Below, piece by piece: positions 7,864 to 16,620 of a DNA stretch of 64,000 nt; positions within the stretch are counted from its first letter, which is position 1; each line of letters starts with the position of its first letter. The DNA lies in the NCBI GenBank assembly GCA_030652995.1, contig JAUSAG010000042.1, positions 1-64,000 on the forward strand, read 5' to 3'. Made by a program: the position numbers and the translations under genes. The notes under the pieces are model-generated. The model searched no databases. It had not been told where the DNA came from and saw only the letters and a list, made by a program, of their open reading frames with translations. Source of the DNA: Methylotenera sp. Lineage in GTDB: Bacteria > Pseudomonadota > Gammaproteobacteria > Burkholderiales > Methylophilaceae.

Positions 7864-9390
7864 GTGAGAAAAAAGCACTTAATCAATCAAGCGATTGCAT
7901 ATAACGCACGCCAACAACCCAGCAAAGTAGCATTGCAAGGTGACAAAACCAGCAATGAAGTACAAGGTCTGACTTATGACGAGCTTCAAACGGCAATCAA
8001 TCATCAAGTTCGGGCTTGGCGCGCGCTTTGTGCCAACAAACACCCTACCATGGCAGTCGCTGTAGAAAACCATCCAGCTTGGGTCGTTTTAGACTTAGCC
8101 GCGTTAGAATGCCAAATACCGCTTGTGCCGTTACCGTTTTTTTTCTCATCTGCCCAATGGTTGCATGCCATGCAAGACGCGGGTGCGAGCGTACTAGTCA
8201 CCGATCATCCCGAGCTGTTTGAGCCGCTGTTAACGGAAAATATTACAAAGTCATCGCAGTTTACGCTAGCTGGAAAAACGCTCACTCAGTTTGAATTCAA
8301 CGCAAAGAGCACCGTTAATTTACCGATTGGCACCGCAAAGATCACCTACACGTCTGGCACCACGGGCAGCCCAAAAGGCGTTTGCTTAAGTGTGGATAAC
8401 ATGCTTAATGTAGCAAGCGCGATTGCCCAAGCCACCAAATTATCAGCTAAAGATGTGCATTTAAGCGTGTTGCCACTCGCCACTTTGTTAGAAAATGTTG
8501 CAGGCGTTTATGCTTCACTGCTCGCAGGGGCCACCTGCGTATTGCTACCAACCAGCACAATAGGCTTAAGTGGCGCCACGGGTTTAGACATTAAAAAATT
8601 ACTGGCTACGCTCAAACAAACTCAAGCCAGCACTGCGATTTTTACCCCAGAACTACTGCACGCGCTGGTATTATCTGTAGAAGCTGGGGCTACCCCGGCC
8701 GACGATTTACGCTTTTTAGCAGTGGGTGGCGCATCAGTCTCGCCCGCTTTACTCAAACGCGCACAACAATTATCCATCCCCGTCTATGAGGGTTACGGAC
8801 TTTCTGAATGCGCATCTGTCGTGGCGCTCAATGTGCCATTTATCAATAAAATCGGCAGCGTTGGCAAAGTGCTGCCACACGTTAATGTTGAATTTACCGA
8901 TGAGCATGAAATTATCGTTACTGGAAATGCTTACCTCGGCTATGTTGCTCAACAGGAAACACAACAAAATAGCATTGCTACCGGCGACATTGGCTATCTG
9001 GATGAAGATGACTATCTAATCATTTCAGGACGCAAAAAAAATATTTTTATTACTTCATTTGGCCGCAATGTATCGCCAGAATGGGTAGAGCGTGAGCTGA
9101 AAATATCACCTCACATTGCGCAAGTTGCTTTATTTGGCGAAGCCAGACCCTGGAATGTTGCGGTAATTGTGCCCAGAATAAATGCAACTACTACGCAAAT
9201 TGAATATACCGTGCAAGCCCTGAATAAAAGCTTGCCCGATTACGCCAGAGTTACACGCTGGATTATTGCCAATGAACCGTTTACGTTAAACAACCAACAA
9301 TTGACTGCAAACGGCAGAAATCGGCGCGAGATGATTTTGCAATGTTACCAAGATGAAATTAACGCACTATACGAAGGAGTTGCACCATGA
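7864..9390 (+). CDS. AMP-dependent acyl/aryl-acid ligase
   Basis: This 508-residue member of the adenylate-forming superfamily has the P-loop motif TYTSGTTGSPKG at about 161-172, the GYGLSE motif (VYEGYGLSECASVV), TGDIGYLDEDDYLIISGRKK and a C-terminal subdomain. The usual A10 lysine appears replaced by arginine (LTANGRNRR, R485), a variant I recall in some related ligases. It would activate a carboxylic acid, probably a fatty acid, as acyl-AMP and then transfer it to CoA or a carrier. Start is GTG or ATG-like at 7864, three bases after the preceding stop. It overlaps the next gene by four bases (ATGA), so the two are coupled. Confidence 0.8.
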   Translation: MRKKHLINQAIAYNARQQPSKVALQGDKTSNEVQGLTYDELQTAINHQVRAWRALCANKHPTMAVAVENHPAWVVLDLAALECQIPLVPLPFFFSSAQWLHAMQDAGASVLVTDHPELFEPLLTENITKSSQFTLAGKTLTQFEFNAKSTVNLPIGTAKITYTSGTTGSPKGVCLSVDNMLNVASAIAQATKLSAKDVHLSVLPLATLLENVAGVYASLLAGATCVLLPTSTIGLSGATGLDIKKLLATLKQTQASTAIFTPELLHALVLSVEAGATPADDLRFLAVGGASVSPALLKRAQQLSIPVYEGYGLSECASVVALNVPFINKIGSVGKVLPHVNVEFTDEHEIIVTGNAYLGYVAQQETQQNSIATGDIGYLDEDDYLIISGRKKNIFITSFGRNVSPEWVERELKISPHIAQVALFGEARPWNVAVIVPRINATTTQIEYTVQALNKSLPDYARVTRWIIANEPFTLNNQQLTANGRNRREMILQCYQDEINALYEGVAP

Positions 9391-10064
9391 CCGTTTACCA
9401 AACCCTACTTCAATCCACTGAAAAAGAACGTGCTGAATTGCTTAGCCTGCCGATGATTACCCAAGGTGGTAAAGGGAAAATTTCGCTAGCTACTTATGAG
9501 GGCTTTCTCACGCAAGCTTACCACCACGTCAAGCACACCACGCCGCTACTCATGGCTTGCGGTGCACGCTTACCCGCACATTATGAATGGCTACGCACCG
9601 CGATTGGTGAGTATATTGAAGAAGAAATGGGGCATCAGGAATGGGTGCTTAATGACATTGCCGAATGCGGTGGCGATAAAGAAGCAGTACGTGCCAGCAA
9701 AACAGTGGCAGCTAGTGCCAGCATTTCTACGGAAGTCATGATTGCTTACGCTTACGACATGATTAACCGCGTCAATCCGATTGGCTTTTTTGGCATGGTA
9801 CTAGTGCTGGAAGGCACCAGTACCGCAGTTGCCACGCAGGCAGGTGAAACATTAATGCAAAGTTTAAACTTACCTAAAAAAGCCTTTAGCTACCTGCTCT
9901 CACATGGCTCACTTGATATCAGCCATGTGTCATTCTACGAAAGTTTGGTAAATCAAGTCACGGATGCAAACGATCAAGCCATGCTAATTCATAGCGCAAA
10001 AGTTTTTTATAAATTATATGGCGATATTTTCCGTACAATAGACGCTGAATTTATGCAAAACTAA
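9387..10064 (+). CDS. Haem-oxygenase-fold putative di-iron oxidase (TenA/PqqC/UndA-like)
   Basis: The 225-residue all-helical protein has the ligand pattern of haem-oxygenase-like di-iron oxidases: YIEEEMGHQEW with E80 and H83, VLEGTS with E142, and LDISHVSF with D177 and H180. An aromatic/histidine-rich first helix (YHHVKH, 45-50) precedes them. Relatives include UndA, which turns medium-chain fatty acids into terminal alkenes, and other oxidases cleaving C-C or N-C bonds; TenA and PqqC share the fold without the iron site. Being translationally coupled to an acyl ligase suggests a fatty-acid-derived substrate. The chemistry is inferred. Confidence 0.7.
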   Translation: MTVYQTLLQSTEKERAELLSLPMITQGGKGKISLATYEGFLTQAYHHVKHTTPLLMACGARLPAHYEWLRTAIGEYIEEEMGHQEWVLNDIAECGGDKEAVRASKTVAASASISTEVMIAYAYDMINRVNPIGFFGMVLVLEGTSTAVATQAGETLMQSLNLPKKAFSYLLSHGSLDISHVSFYESLVNQVTDANDQAMLIHSAKVFYKLYGDIFRTIDAEFMQN

Positions 10065-10086
10065 CGAGCAGAACTTCATCGGGAGC

Positions 10087-10899
10087 ATGACTGTGCAACT
10101 AAAAAACAAGCGAATTTTACTCACAGGTGCCACTGGTGGCATTGGCAAGCATTTGGCACTCTTATTGGCCAGAAAAGGTGCCAAGCTTGCAATCGTTGGC
10201 CGTGATACGGACAAGCTAGAAGCGCTAGCCAATCAAATCGCTCAAAAAGGCATGGTTGCAACGCAAATTATTGCTGATTTTGAGGTGATGGGATCCGCTG
10301 AAAGGGTTGCAACCGAAGCCTTAGAGAAACTTGGCGCAGTGGATATTTTAATCAACAACGCGGCCATTCTTGATTTTATTCAATTTGAAGACCAAACCCC
10401 TGAACGCATTGCACAAATGATACATATCAATGTCACCGCACCCATTCAGCTGGCGCGCGCATTGTTGCCACATTTTAAAGCCAGCAACCAAGGCCATTAT
10501 GTAATGATAGGCTCTATTTTAGGCTCGATCGGGTTTCCACATTATGCAACTTATTGTGCAACTAAATTTGCCGTGCATGGTTTTTCGCAAGCCTTGCGCC
10601 GCGAATTAGTGGATACCAATATCGGCGTTACTTACATTGCACCACGTGGCGTAAATACACAAATGAATGATGCCGCCACACTCGCCATGCTCGCCAAAAC
10701 CGGCGGCAATTTAGATGAGCCTGAAAAAGTAGCGACTATTGTAGTCAATGCATTAGAAAATGAAAAACAAGAAGTGTTTATCGGCCAACCCGAGTCATTT
10801 TTTGCTTGGCTCAATGGCGTAATGCCACAGGCAGTGAATATCGGCTTAAAAAAACAAGTTAGACTGGCCAAAAACTATGTCAACAGAAACCTAAAATAG
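10087..10899 (+). CDS. Short-chain dehydrogenase/reductase
   Basis: This classical SDR of 270 residues has the nucleotide motif TGATGGIG (13-20), NNAA at about 90-93, and catalytic S143, Y156 and K160 (YATYCATK). The C-terminal stretch resembles the SDR subgroup near DltE/YqjQ and fatty-acyl reductases. It is the last gene of the four-gene run; a GGGAG motif at about 10080 serves its ATG at 10087. It probably reduces a carbonyl made by the ligase/oxidase pair. Specificity cannot be read from sequence. Confidence 0.8.
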   Translation: MTVQLKNKRILLTGATGGIGKHLALLLARKGAKLAIVGRDTDKLEALANQIAQKGMVATQIIADFEVMGSAERVATEALEKLGAVDILINNAAILDFIQFEDQTPERIAQMIHINVTAPIQLARALLPHFKASNQGHYVMIGSILGSIGFPHYATYCATKFAVHGFSQALRRELVDTNIGVTYIAPRGVNTQMNDAATLAMLAKTGGNLDEPEKVATIVVNALENEKQEVFIGQPESFFAWLNGVMPQAVNIGLKKQVRLAKNYVNRNLK

Positions 10900-10941
10900 C
10901 ACAACTAAATCAGGTTTATACCAGCTTTTGAACCATTCAGG

Positions 10942-11088
10942 TTAAAAGTACAACACTACTGGAAATACGGTTACTGCCAATACTAATATGAGCCAGTCCA
11001 TGCCCCAGCGCTCAAGATGCCCCGTGAAGTGCAAAAAAATCGTTGTAATTGCAACGACGTAATATGCTAAATAAATAGTCAGTGCCAT
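10942..11088 (-). CDS. Small two-helix membrane protein, unknown
   Basis: A 48-residue frame starts at ATG 11088, preceded by GGTGGA at a normal ribosome-site distance; this decided the start over an upstream ATG at 11127. The product begins MALTIYLAYYVVAITTIF and has two hydrophobic segments with a short GHLERWGMD loop. It is convergent with the SDR gene. I do not recognise the family. Ribosome site and clean membrane topology make it a plausible real small protein. Confidence 0.45.
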   Translation of the reverse strand: MALTIYLAYYVVAITTIFLHFTGHLERWGMDWLILVLAVTVFPVVLYF

Positions 11089-11312
11089 ATATCCACCAAT
11101 ACAGTTGTGTAAATTTTTACCCATCACTAGTTTAGCAAAAATTATTTAATAAAGCTTAACTTTAATCGCGCATTAAAGCCCTTGCTACATAGTTTACCCG
11201 ACCAGCTCTCTAGGTTTTTCTTTAAAGTCCCTGCTTTAAATCACAAATCGCAAGGTAATCACTTGACTTAAGCACTTGGTTTTATTGCCGTTCTAGCGTA
11301 TATTCCTCCCAT

Positions 11313-11386
11313 TGCTAGGGGTCTGTATTTTAACCAGAATACAGTGAGACACACCCTTTGAACCTGATGCGGGTCATACCGCCGTA

Positions 11387-11396
<10 letters not shown>
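11313..11396 (+). promoter_or_regulatory. TPP riboswitch (thi box)
   Basis: The conserved thiamine-pyrophosphate aptamer is recognised by its 5' AGGGGT segment, CTTTGAACCTGATGCGGGTC at about 11356-11375 and the closing CCGCCGTAGGGAAGC. It lies about 110 bases upstream of thiC, the usual target. TPP binding would lower thiC expression. Confidence 0.93.
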
Positions 11397-13403
<2,007 letters not shown>

Positions 13404-13414
13404 TTCTATCTAAA

Positions 13415-13480
13415 TGTCATTGTGCGTACGCGCAATGACAAATAAAAAAGGCAGGCCGGAGTGGTCTGCCTTTTTTATTT
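13415..13480. terminator. Two hairpins ending thiC
   Basis: The first inverted pair (TGTCATTG...CAATGACA, 13415-13440) is REP-like. The second (about 13447-13473) pairs GGCAG-CC with GG-CTGCC and is flanked by A-rich and T-rich runs, AAATAAAAAA and TTTTTTATTT. It is therefore a strong bidirectional intrinsic terminator. Confidence 0.8.
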
Positions 13481-13488
13481 GAAGCATA

Positions 13489-13662
13489 TTAACTTCTTAC
13501 CGTAGTATGACGGCGTATCCACTCAGCAAAAGCTTGCTCACTAATCTCGCTAACAACAATGCCAAGCACAGCGAAAGTTGCATCCGCCTGCGTTGCAGTT
13601 AACTTTTTACCATTTAACAGAAAAAACAAACCAGTCGCCAGCAATGCACCTATCGTGTATTG
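13489..13662 (-). pseudogene. C-terminal fossil of a Doc/Fic death-on-curing toxin
   Basis: Reading the minus strand from about 13650 to the stop at 13489-13491 gives a fragment containing ALLATGLFFLLNGKKLTAT, LGIVVSEISEQAF and AEWIRRH. This matches the C-terminal helices of Doc-family toxins: the LFFLLNG helix after the Fic motif, then the ISE-x-x-F and W-x-R-x-H ending. The catalytic HPFx(D/N)GNKRT motif and everything before it are missing, and a stop precedes the fragment at 13663-13665. No partner antitoxin is present. Identification is by family pattern; the fragment is short. Confidence 0.6.
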
Positions 13663-13791
13663 CTAACAAGAGCAAGACAAGGGATGGTGATTTACGTGCC
13701 TCTCGGCGACAGTCAAGATATCACTCGGACACCCGCATTTTATGCTGATACTTATGACTATTTAAAAAAAAGTGGAATTCCTGAACTCTAA
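13651..13791 (+). pseudogene. C-terminal fossil of a DUF2075-type DNA/RNA helicase
   Basis: The plus-strand frame from 13651 reads YRVLLTRARQGMVIYVPLG and then TPAFYADTYDYLKKSGIPEL before a stop at 13789-13791. The YRVLLTRARQGMVI segment corresponds to the last helicase motif region of DUF2075/UvrD-like helicases, and the remainder matches their usual C-terminal tail. No start codon, ribosome site or N-terminal part exists. The fragment abuts the Doc fossil on the opposite strand at about 13650, marking a deletion junction. Confidence 0.6.
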
Positions 13792-13861
13792 AATTTTATC
13801 AATAGGGGCATGTGTGATTGTTTGGTAAAATAGCTTACAAACTACACGAATACCGACTATT

Positions 13862-15100
13862 TTGACAACCATTAAACTAAACAAGAATCCTAACGACACG
13901 CTGGTTAAAACCAGCAAAGCCCCTGTGCGGCGTACAGAGGTTGCAAAGCGTGACCGTAGCGTAGCGCCACCTAAAGCTACTGTGCCGGCTAGAGCAGAGC
14001 CACAACCAGTGCAACAAGAGCCGGCGAGCCGTGCGCCATCTAACCAATCGCCAGCCAAAGCGGGGCAGCGCAATCATCGTTTTGATGGCAAGTCACATCA
14101 ATCAACTTCAGCGGATGCTGCGCCGAATGAGCGCAGGCCTTATGACGCGAGGCGATCAGATAATAGTCAAGAGCCTAAGCAAGCTAGACCAGCGGGCGCC
14201 GATACGCGCACCACGCCACGCCCTGATAAAAACGAGCCGCAGTATCGCCAAGCGCCGCGTCGTGGTGGCAAAGTGCGTGATGGTTATGATGCGGTTGCTA
14301 CGCCGCAATACGGCGCTGCCGCAAAGGCCGCTTATAAATCGACTGCCATTAGCACCGATTTACCACGGCTTTCAAAGGTGATGGCGGAGCGTGGTATTTG
14401 CTCACGTCGTGAGGCGGACGAATGGATTATGAATAGCTGGGTTATGGTTGATGGCGTGATTATTGATACGCTAGGCTCGCGCATTAACCCAGATGCTGAA
14501 ATTGTAATCAGTAGCTATGCGCATGAGGTGCAATCAGAATTAGTCACCATTATTTTGCATAAGCCCGTGGGTTATGTAAGCGGACAGGCGGAGGATGATT
14601 ACCAACCTGCAATTGTGCTGGTGCACCCCGATAACGAGTGGTTGGATGACCCCGAGTTAAATCAACACCATGCTAAAGAATTTCAACGTCGTTTTTTGCA
14701 TGGTTTAGCGCCAGCTGGCCGCTTGGATATTGACTCGACCGGAATGTTAGTACTTACTCAAGATGGCCGTGTGGCACGCCATTTGATCGGTGAAAATTCA
14801 ACCGTTGAAAAAGAATATCTGGTGCGAGTAGAAGGTAATTTAACTGAAGCAAATATGAAATTGCTCAATGTTGGTTTAAGTTTAGATGGCGAAAAACTCA
14901 AACCGGCTAAAGTGAGCTGGCAAAATGAAGATCAATTACGTTTTGTATTACGTGAAGGCAAAAAACGCCAAATTCGCCGTATGTGTGAAATGGTAGGCTT
15001 GCATGTAGTGGGTTTAAAACGCGTGCGTATTGGCAGTGTAAACTTAGGTAAATTACCCGTTGGGCAGTGGCGCTATTTACGCAACGATGAACGTTTTTAA
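13862..15100 (+). CDS. 23S rRNA pseudouridine synthase (RluF/RluB type) with long basic N-terminus
   Basis: The 412-residue protein has an unusual low-complexity basic N-terminus (about 1-160, rich in Arg, Pro, Ala and Gln), an S4 RNA-binding domain at about 168-215 (LPRLSKVMAERGICSRREAD) and an RsuA/RluB-type catalytic domain. The catalytic aspartate is D289 in GRLDIDSTG, and KKRQIRRMCEMVGL marks the C-terminal motif. The tail LGKLPVGQWRYL resembles RluF more than RluB. It would convert a uridine of 23S rRNA helix 74 to pseudouridine. The start shown is TTG without a clear ribosome site, so the true start may lie a little downstream within the tail. Confidence 0.8.
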   Translation: MTTIKLNKNPNDTLVKTSKAPVRRTEVAKRDRSVAPPKATVPARAEPQPVQQEPASRAPSNQSPAKAGQRNHRFDGKSHQSTSADAAPNERRPYDARRSDNSQEPKQARPAGADTRTTPRPDKNEPQYRQAPRRGGKVRDGYDAVATPQYGAAAKAAYKSTAISTDLPRLSKVMAERGICSRREADEWIMNSWVMVDGVIIDTLGSRINPDAEIVISSYAHEVQSELVTIILHKPVGYVSGQAEDDYQPAIVLVHPDNEWLDDPELNQHHAKEFQRRFLHGLAPAGRLDIDSTGMLVLTQDGRVARHLIGENSTVEKEYLVRVEGNLTEANMKLLNVGLSLDGEKLKPAKVSWQNEDQLRFVLREGKKRQIRRMCEMVGLHVVGLKRVRIGSVNLGKLPVGQWRYLRNDERF

Positions 15101-15160
15101 GCTATTCTCAGATTTAGTCAATGAACTAAATATAAAATTAACTACAACAAGGAGGTTGGT

Positions 15161-15550
15161 TTGGGATTATTTGATAGTTTAGCTGGTGCAGTGTTAAGTA
15201 ATATGGGTGGCGATAAAGGTGCTATGTTGCCAATCGCTATGGATCTATTCAAACAGAATGGTGGCTTAGAAGGCGTACTAGCCAAGTTTAATGAAGCTGG
15301 CTTTACTGAACAAGTGGCTTCTTGGGTAAGCCAAGGAGGTAACCTGCCAATCTCTGCGGAGCAAATCATCCAAGTACTGGGTCGTGACAGTATCGCCAGT
15401 ATTGCTGAAAAACTCACCATGTCGCCAACGGATATCAGTAAGAAAATTGCTGAATACCTACCGCAAGTAATCGACAAAATGACACCTAACGGAAAAGTAG
15501 ATGGTAACTCGGGCAATCTGCTTGCGGCTGTAATGGGCATGCTTAAATAG
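15161..15550 (+). CDS. YidB-family (DUF937) protein
   Basis: The 129-residue product starts MGLFDSLAGAVL, then LEGVLAKFNEAGF, VASWVSQGGNLPIS and VLGRDSIASIAEKL, the signature run of YidB/DUF937 proteins. The start is TTG at 15161, chosen because AAGGAGGT lies five bases upstream. The family is small, soluble and of unknown function, widely conserved in Proteobacteria. It is a single gene between the pseudouridine synthase and uppP on the same strand. Confidence 0.85.
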   Translation: MGLFDSLAGAVLSNMGGDKGAMLPIAMDLFKQNGGLEGVLAKFNEAGFTEQVASWVSQGGNLPISAEQIIQVLGRDSIASIAEKLTMSPTDISKKIAEYLPQVIDKMTPNGKVDGNSGNLLAAVMGMLK

Positions 15551-15715
15551 GCAACCAAGTCGCATTATAAAAGGTGCATACGCCCCTTTTCTATTAATCA
15601 TTCAAATGCTTTGTATCATTGCTGTTAATATGTATGCTATCTAAATGTAGTGCCTTGATATTTACTGACTGGCTTTCAAGCCGCTTAAAACCTCTTTCTT
15701 TATAAAAATCAACCC

Positions 15716-16543
15716 ATGGATCTCTTGTTATTACTTAAAGCCGCTTTACTTGGCATTGTTGAGGGCGCTACCGAGTTTTTGCCTATCTCCAGCACCGGAC
15801 ATTTAATACTGGCTGGCGACCTGCTCAACTTCATGACCCATGAAAAACGCAACGTATTTGATATTGCGATTCAACTAGGCGCCATATTAGCGGTGGTGTG
15901 GGAATATCGTACGCGTTTTGTAAGCACATTTGCTGGGATTGGACGCGACCCCATCGCCAACCGCTTAATCGTTAACTTATCCATTGCTTTCTTGCCGCTG
16001 GCTATTTTAGGTTTAACGTTCGGCGACCTCATCAAAACACACCTATTTAAACCCGTGCCAGTCGCCATGGCATTTATTATTGGTGGGTTTATTATTTTGT
16101 GGGCAGAGAAACGTACACATACTGTCACCATAGAAACCGTTGATGACATTCGCCCCTTAGACGCTTTAAAACTAGGGCTAGCGCAAGCAGTTGCGCTTAT
16201 TCCTGGTATGTCGCGTTCTGGCTCTACCATTATCGGCGGCTTATTTTTTGGTTTATCTCGCAAAGCAGCTGCAGAGTTTTCATTTTTTCTCGCAGTACCA
16301 ACGCTAGGCATCGCCTCTATTTACTCAATGTACAAAGACAGCGCCCTCATTAGCATGGATGACATGGGCGCATGGGCAATGGGGTTTATATTTTCTTTTA
16401 TTAGTGCCATGATTGCGGTTAGAGCGCTTATTCGCTATGTTAGCCACCATGATTTTACGATTTTTGCATGGTATCGCCTCGTATTTGGCGTAATTGTACT
16501 AGTGACAGCGTATACAGGCTTAGTGGACTGGACTGTACACTAA
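15716..16543 (+). CDS. uppP: Undecaprenyl-diphosphatase UppP (BacA)
   Basis: The 275-residue polytopic membrane protein has both BacA/UppP signatures: EGATEFLPISSTGHL at about 16-30 and PGMSRSGSTI in the second half. It dephosphorylates undecaprenyl diphosphate to recycle the carrier lipid for peptidoglycan and O-antigen synthesis, and over-expression gives bacitracin resistance in known cases. Length is normal. It lies alone, 77 bases before the AsmA-like gene. Confidence 0.95.
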   Translation: MDLLLLLKAALLGIVEGATEFLPISSTGHLILAGDLLNFMTHEKRNVFDIAIQLGAILAVVWEYRTRFVSTFAGIGRDPIANRLIVNLSIAFLPLAILGLTFGDLIKTHLFKPVPVAMAFIIGGFIILWAEKRTHTVTIETVDDIRPLDALKLGLAQAVALIPGMSRSGSTIIGGLFFGLSRKAAAEFSFFLAVPTLGIASIYSMYKDSALISMDDMGAWAMGFIFSFISAMIAVRALIRYVSHHDFTIFAWYRLVFGVIVLVTAYTGLVDWTVH

Positions 16544-16620
16544 AGTAAAAACAATATGAACGCGCATATACTGATGATGCCAATAGACTAATCATCAATA
16601 TGACTTAATAAGGTGACATC

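Noticed and set aside
13762-14073. Minus-strand frame overlapping the start of the pseudouridine synthase gene
   Set aside because: It is the reverse shadow of a low-complexity coding region and lacks a family or ribosome site.
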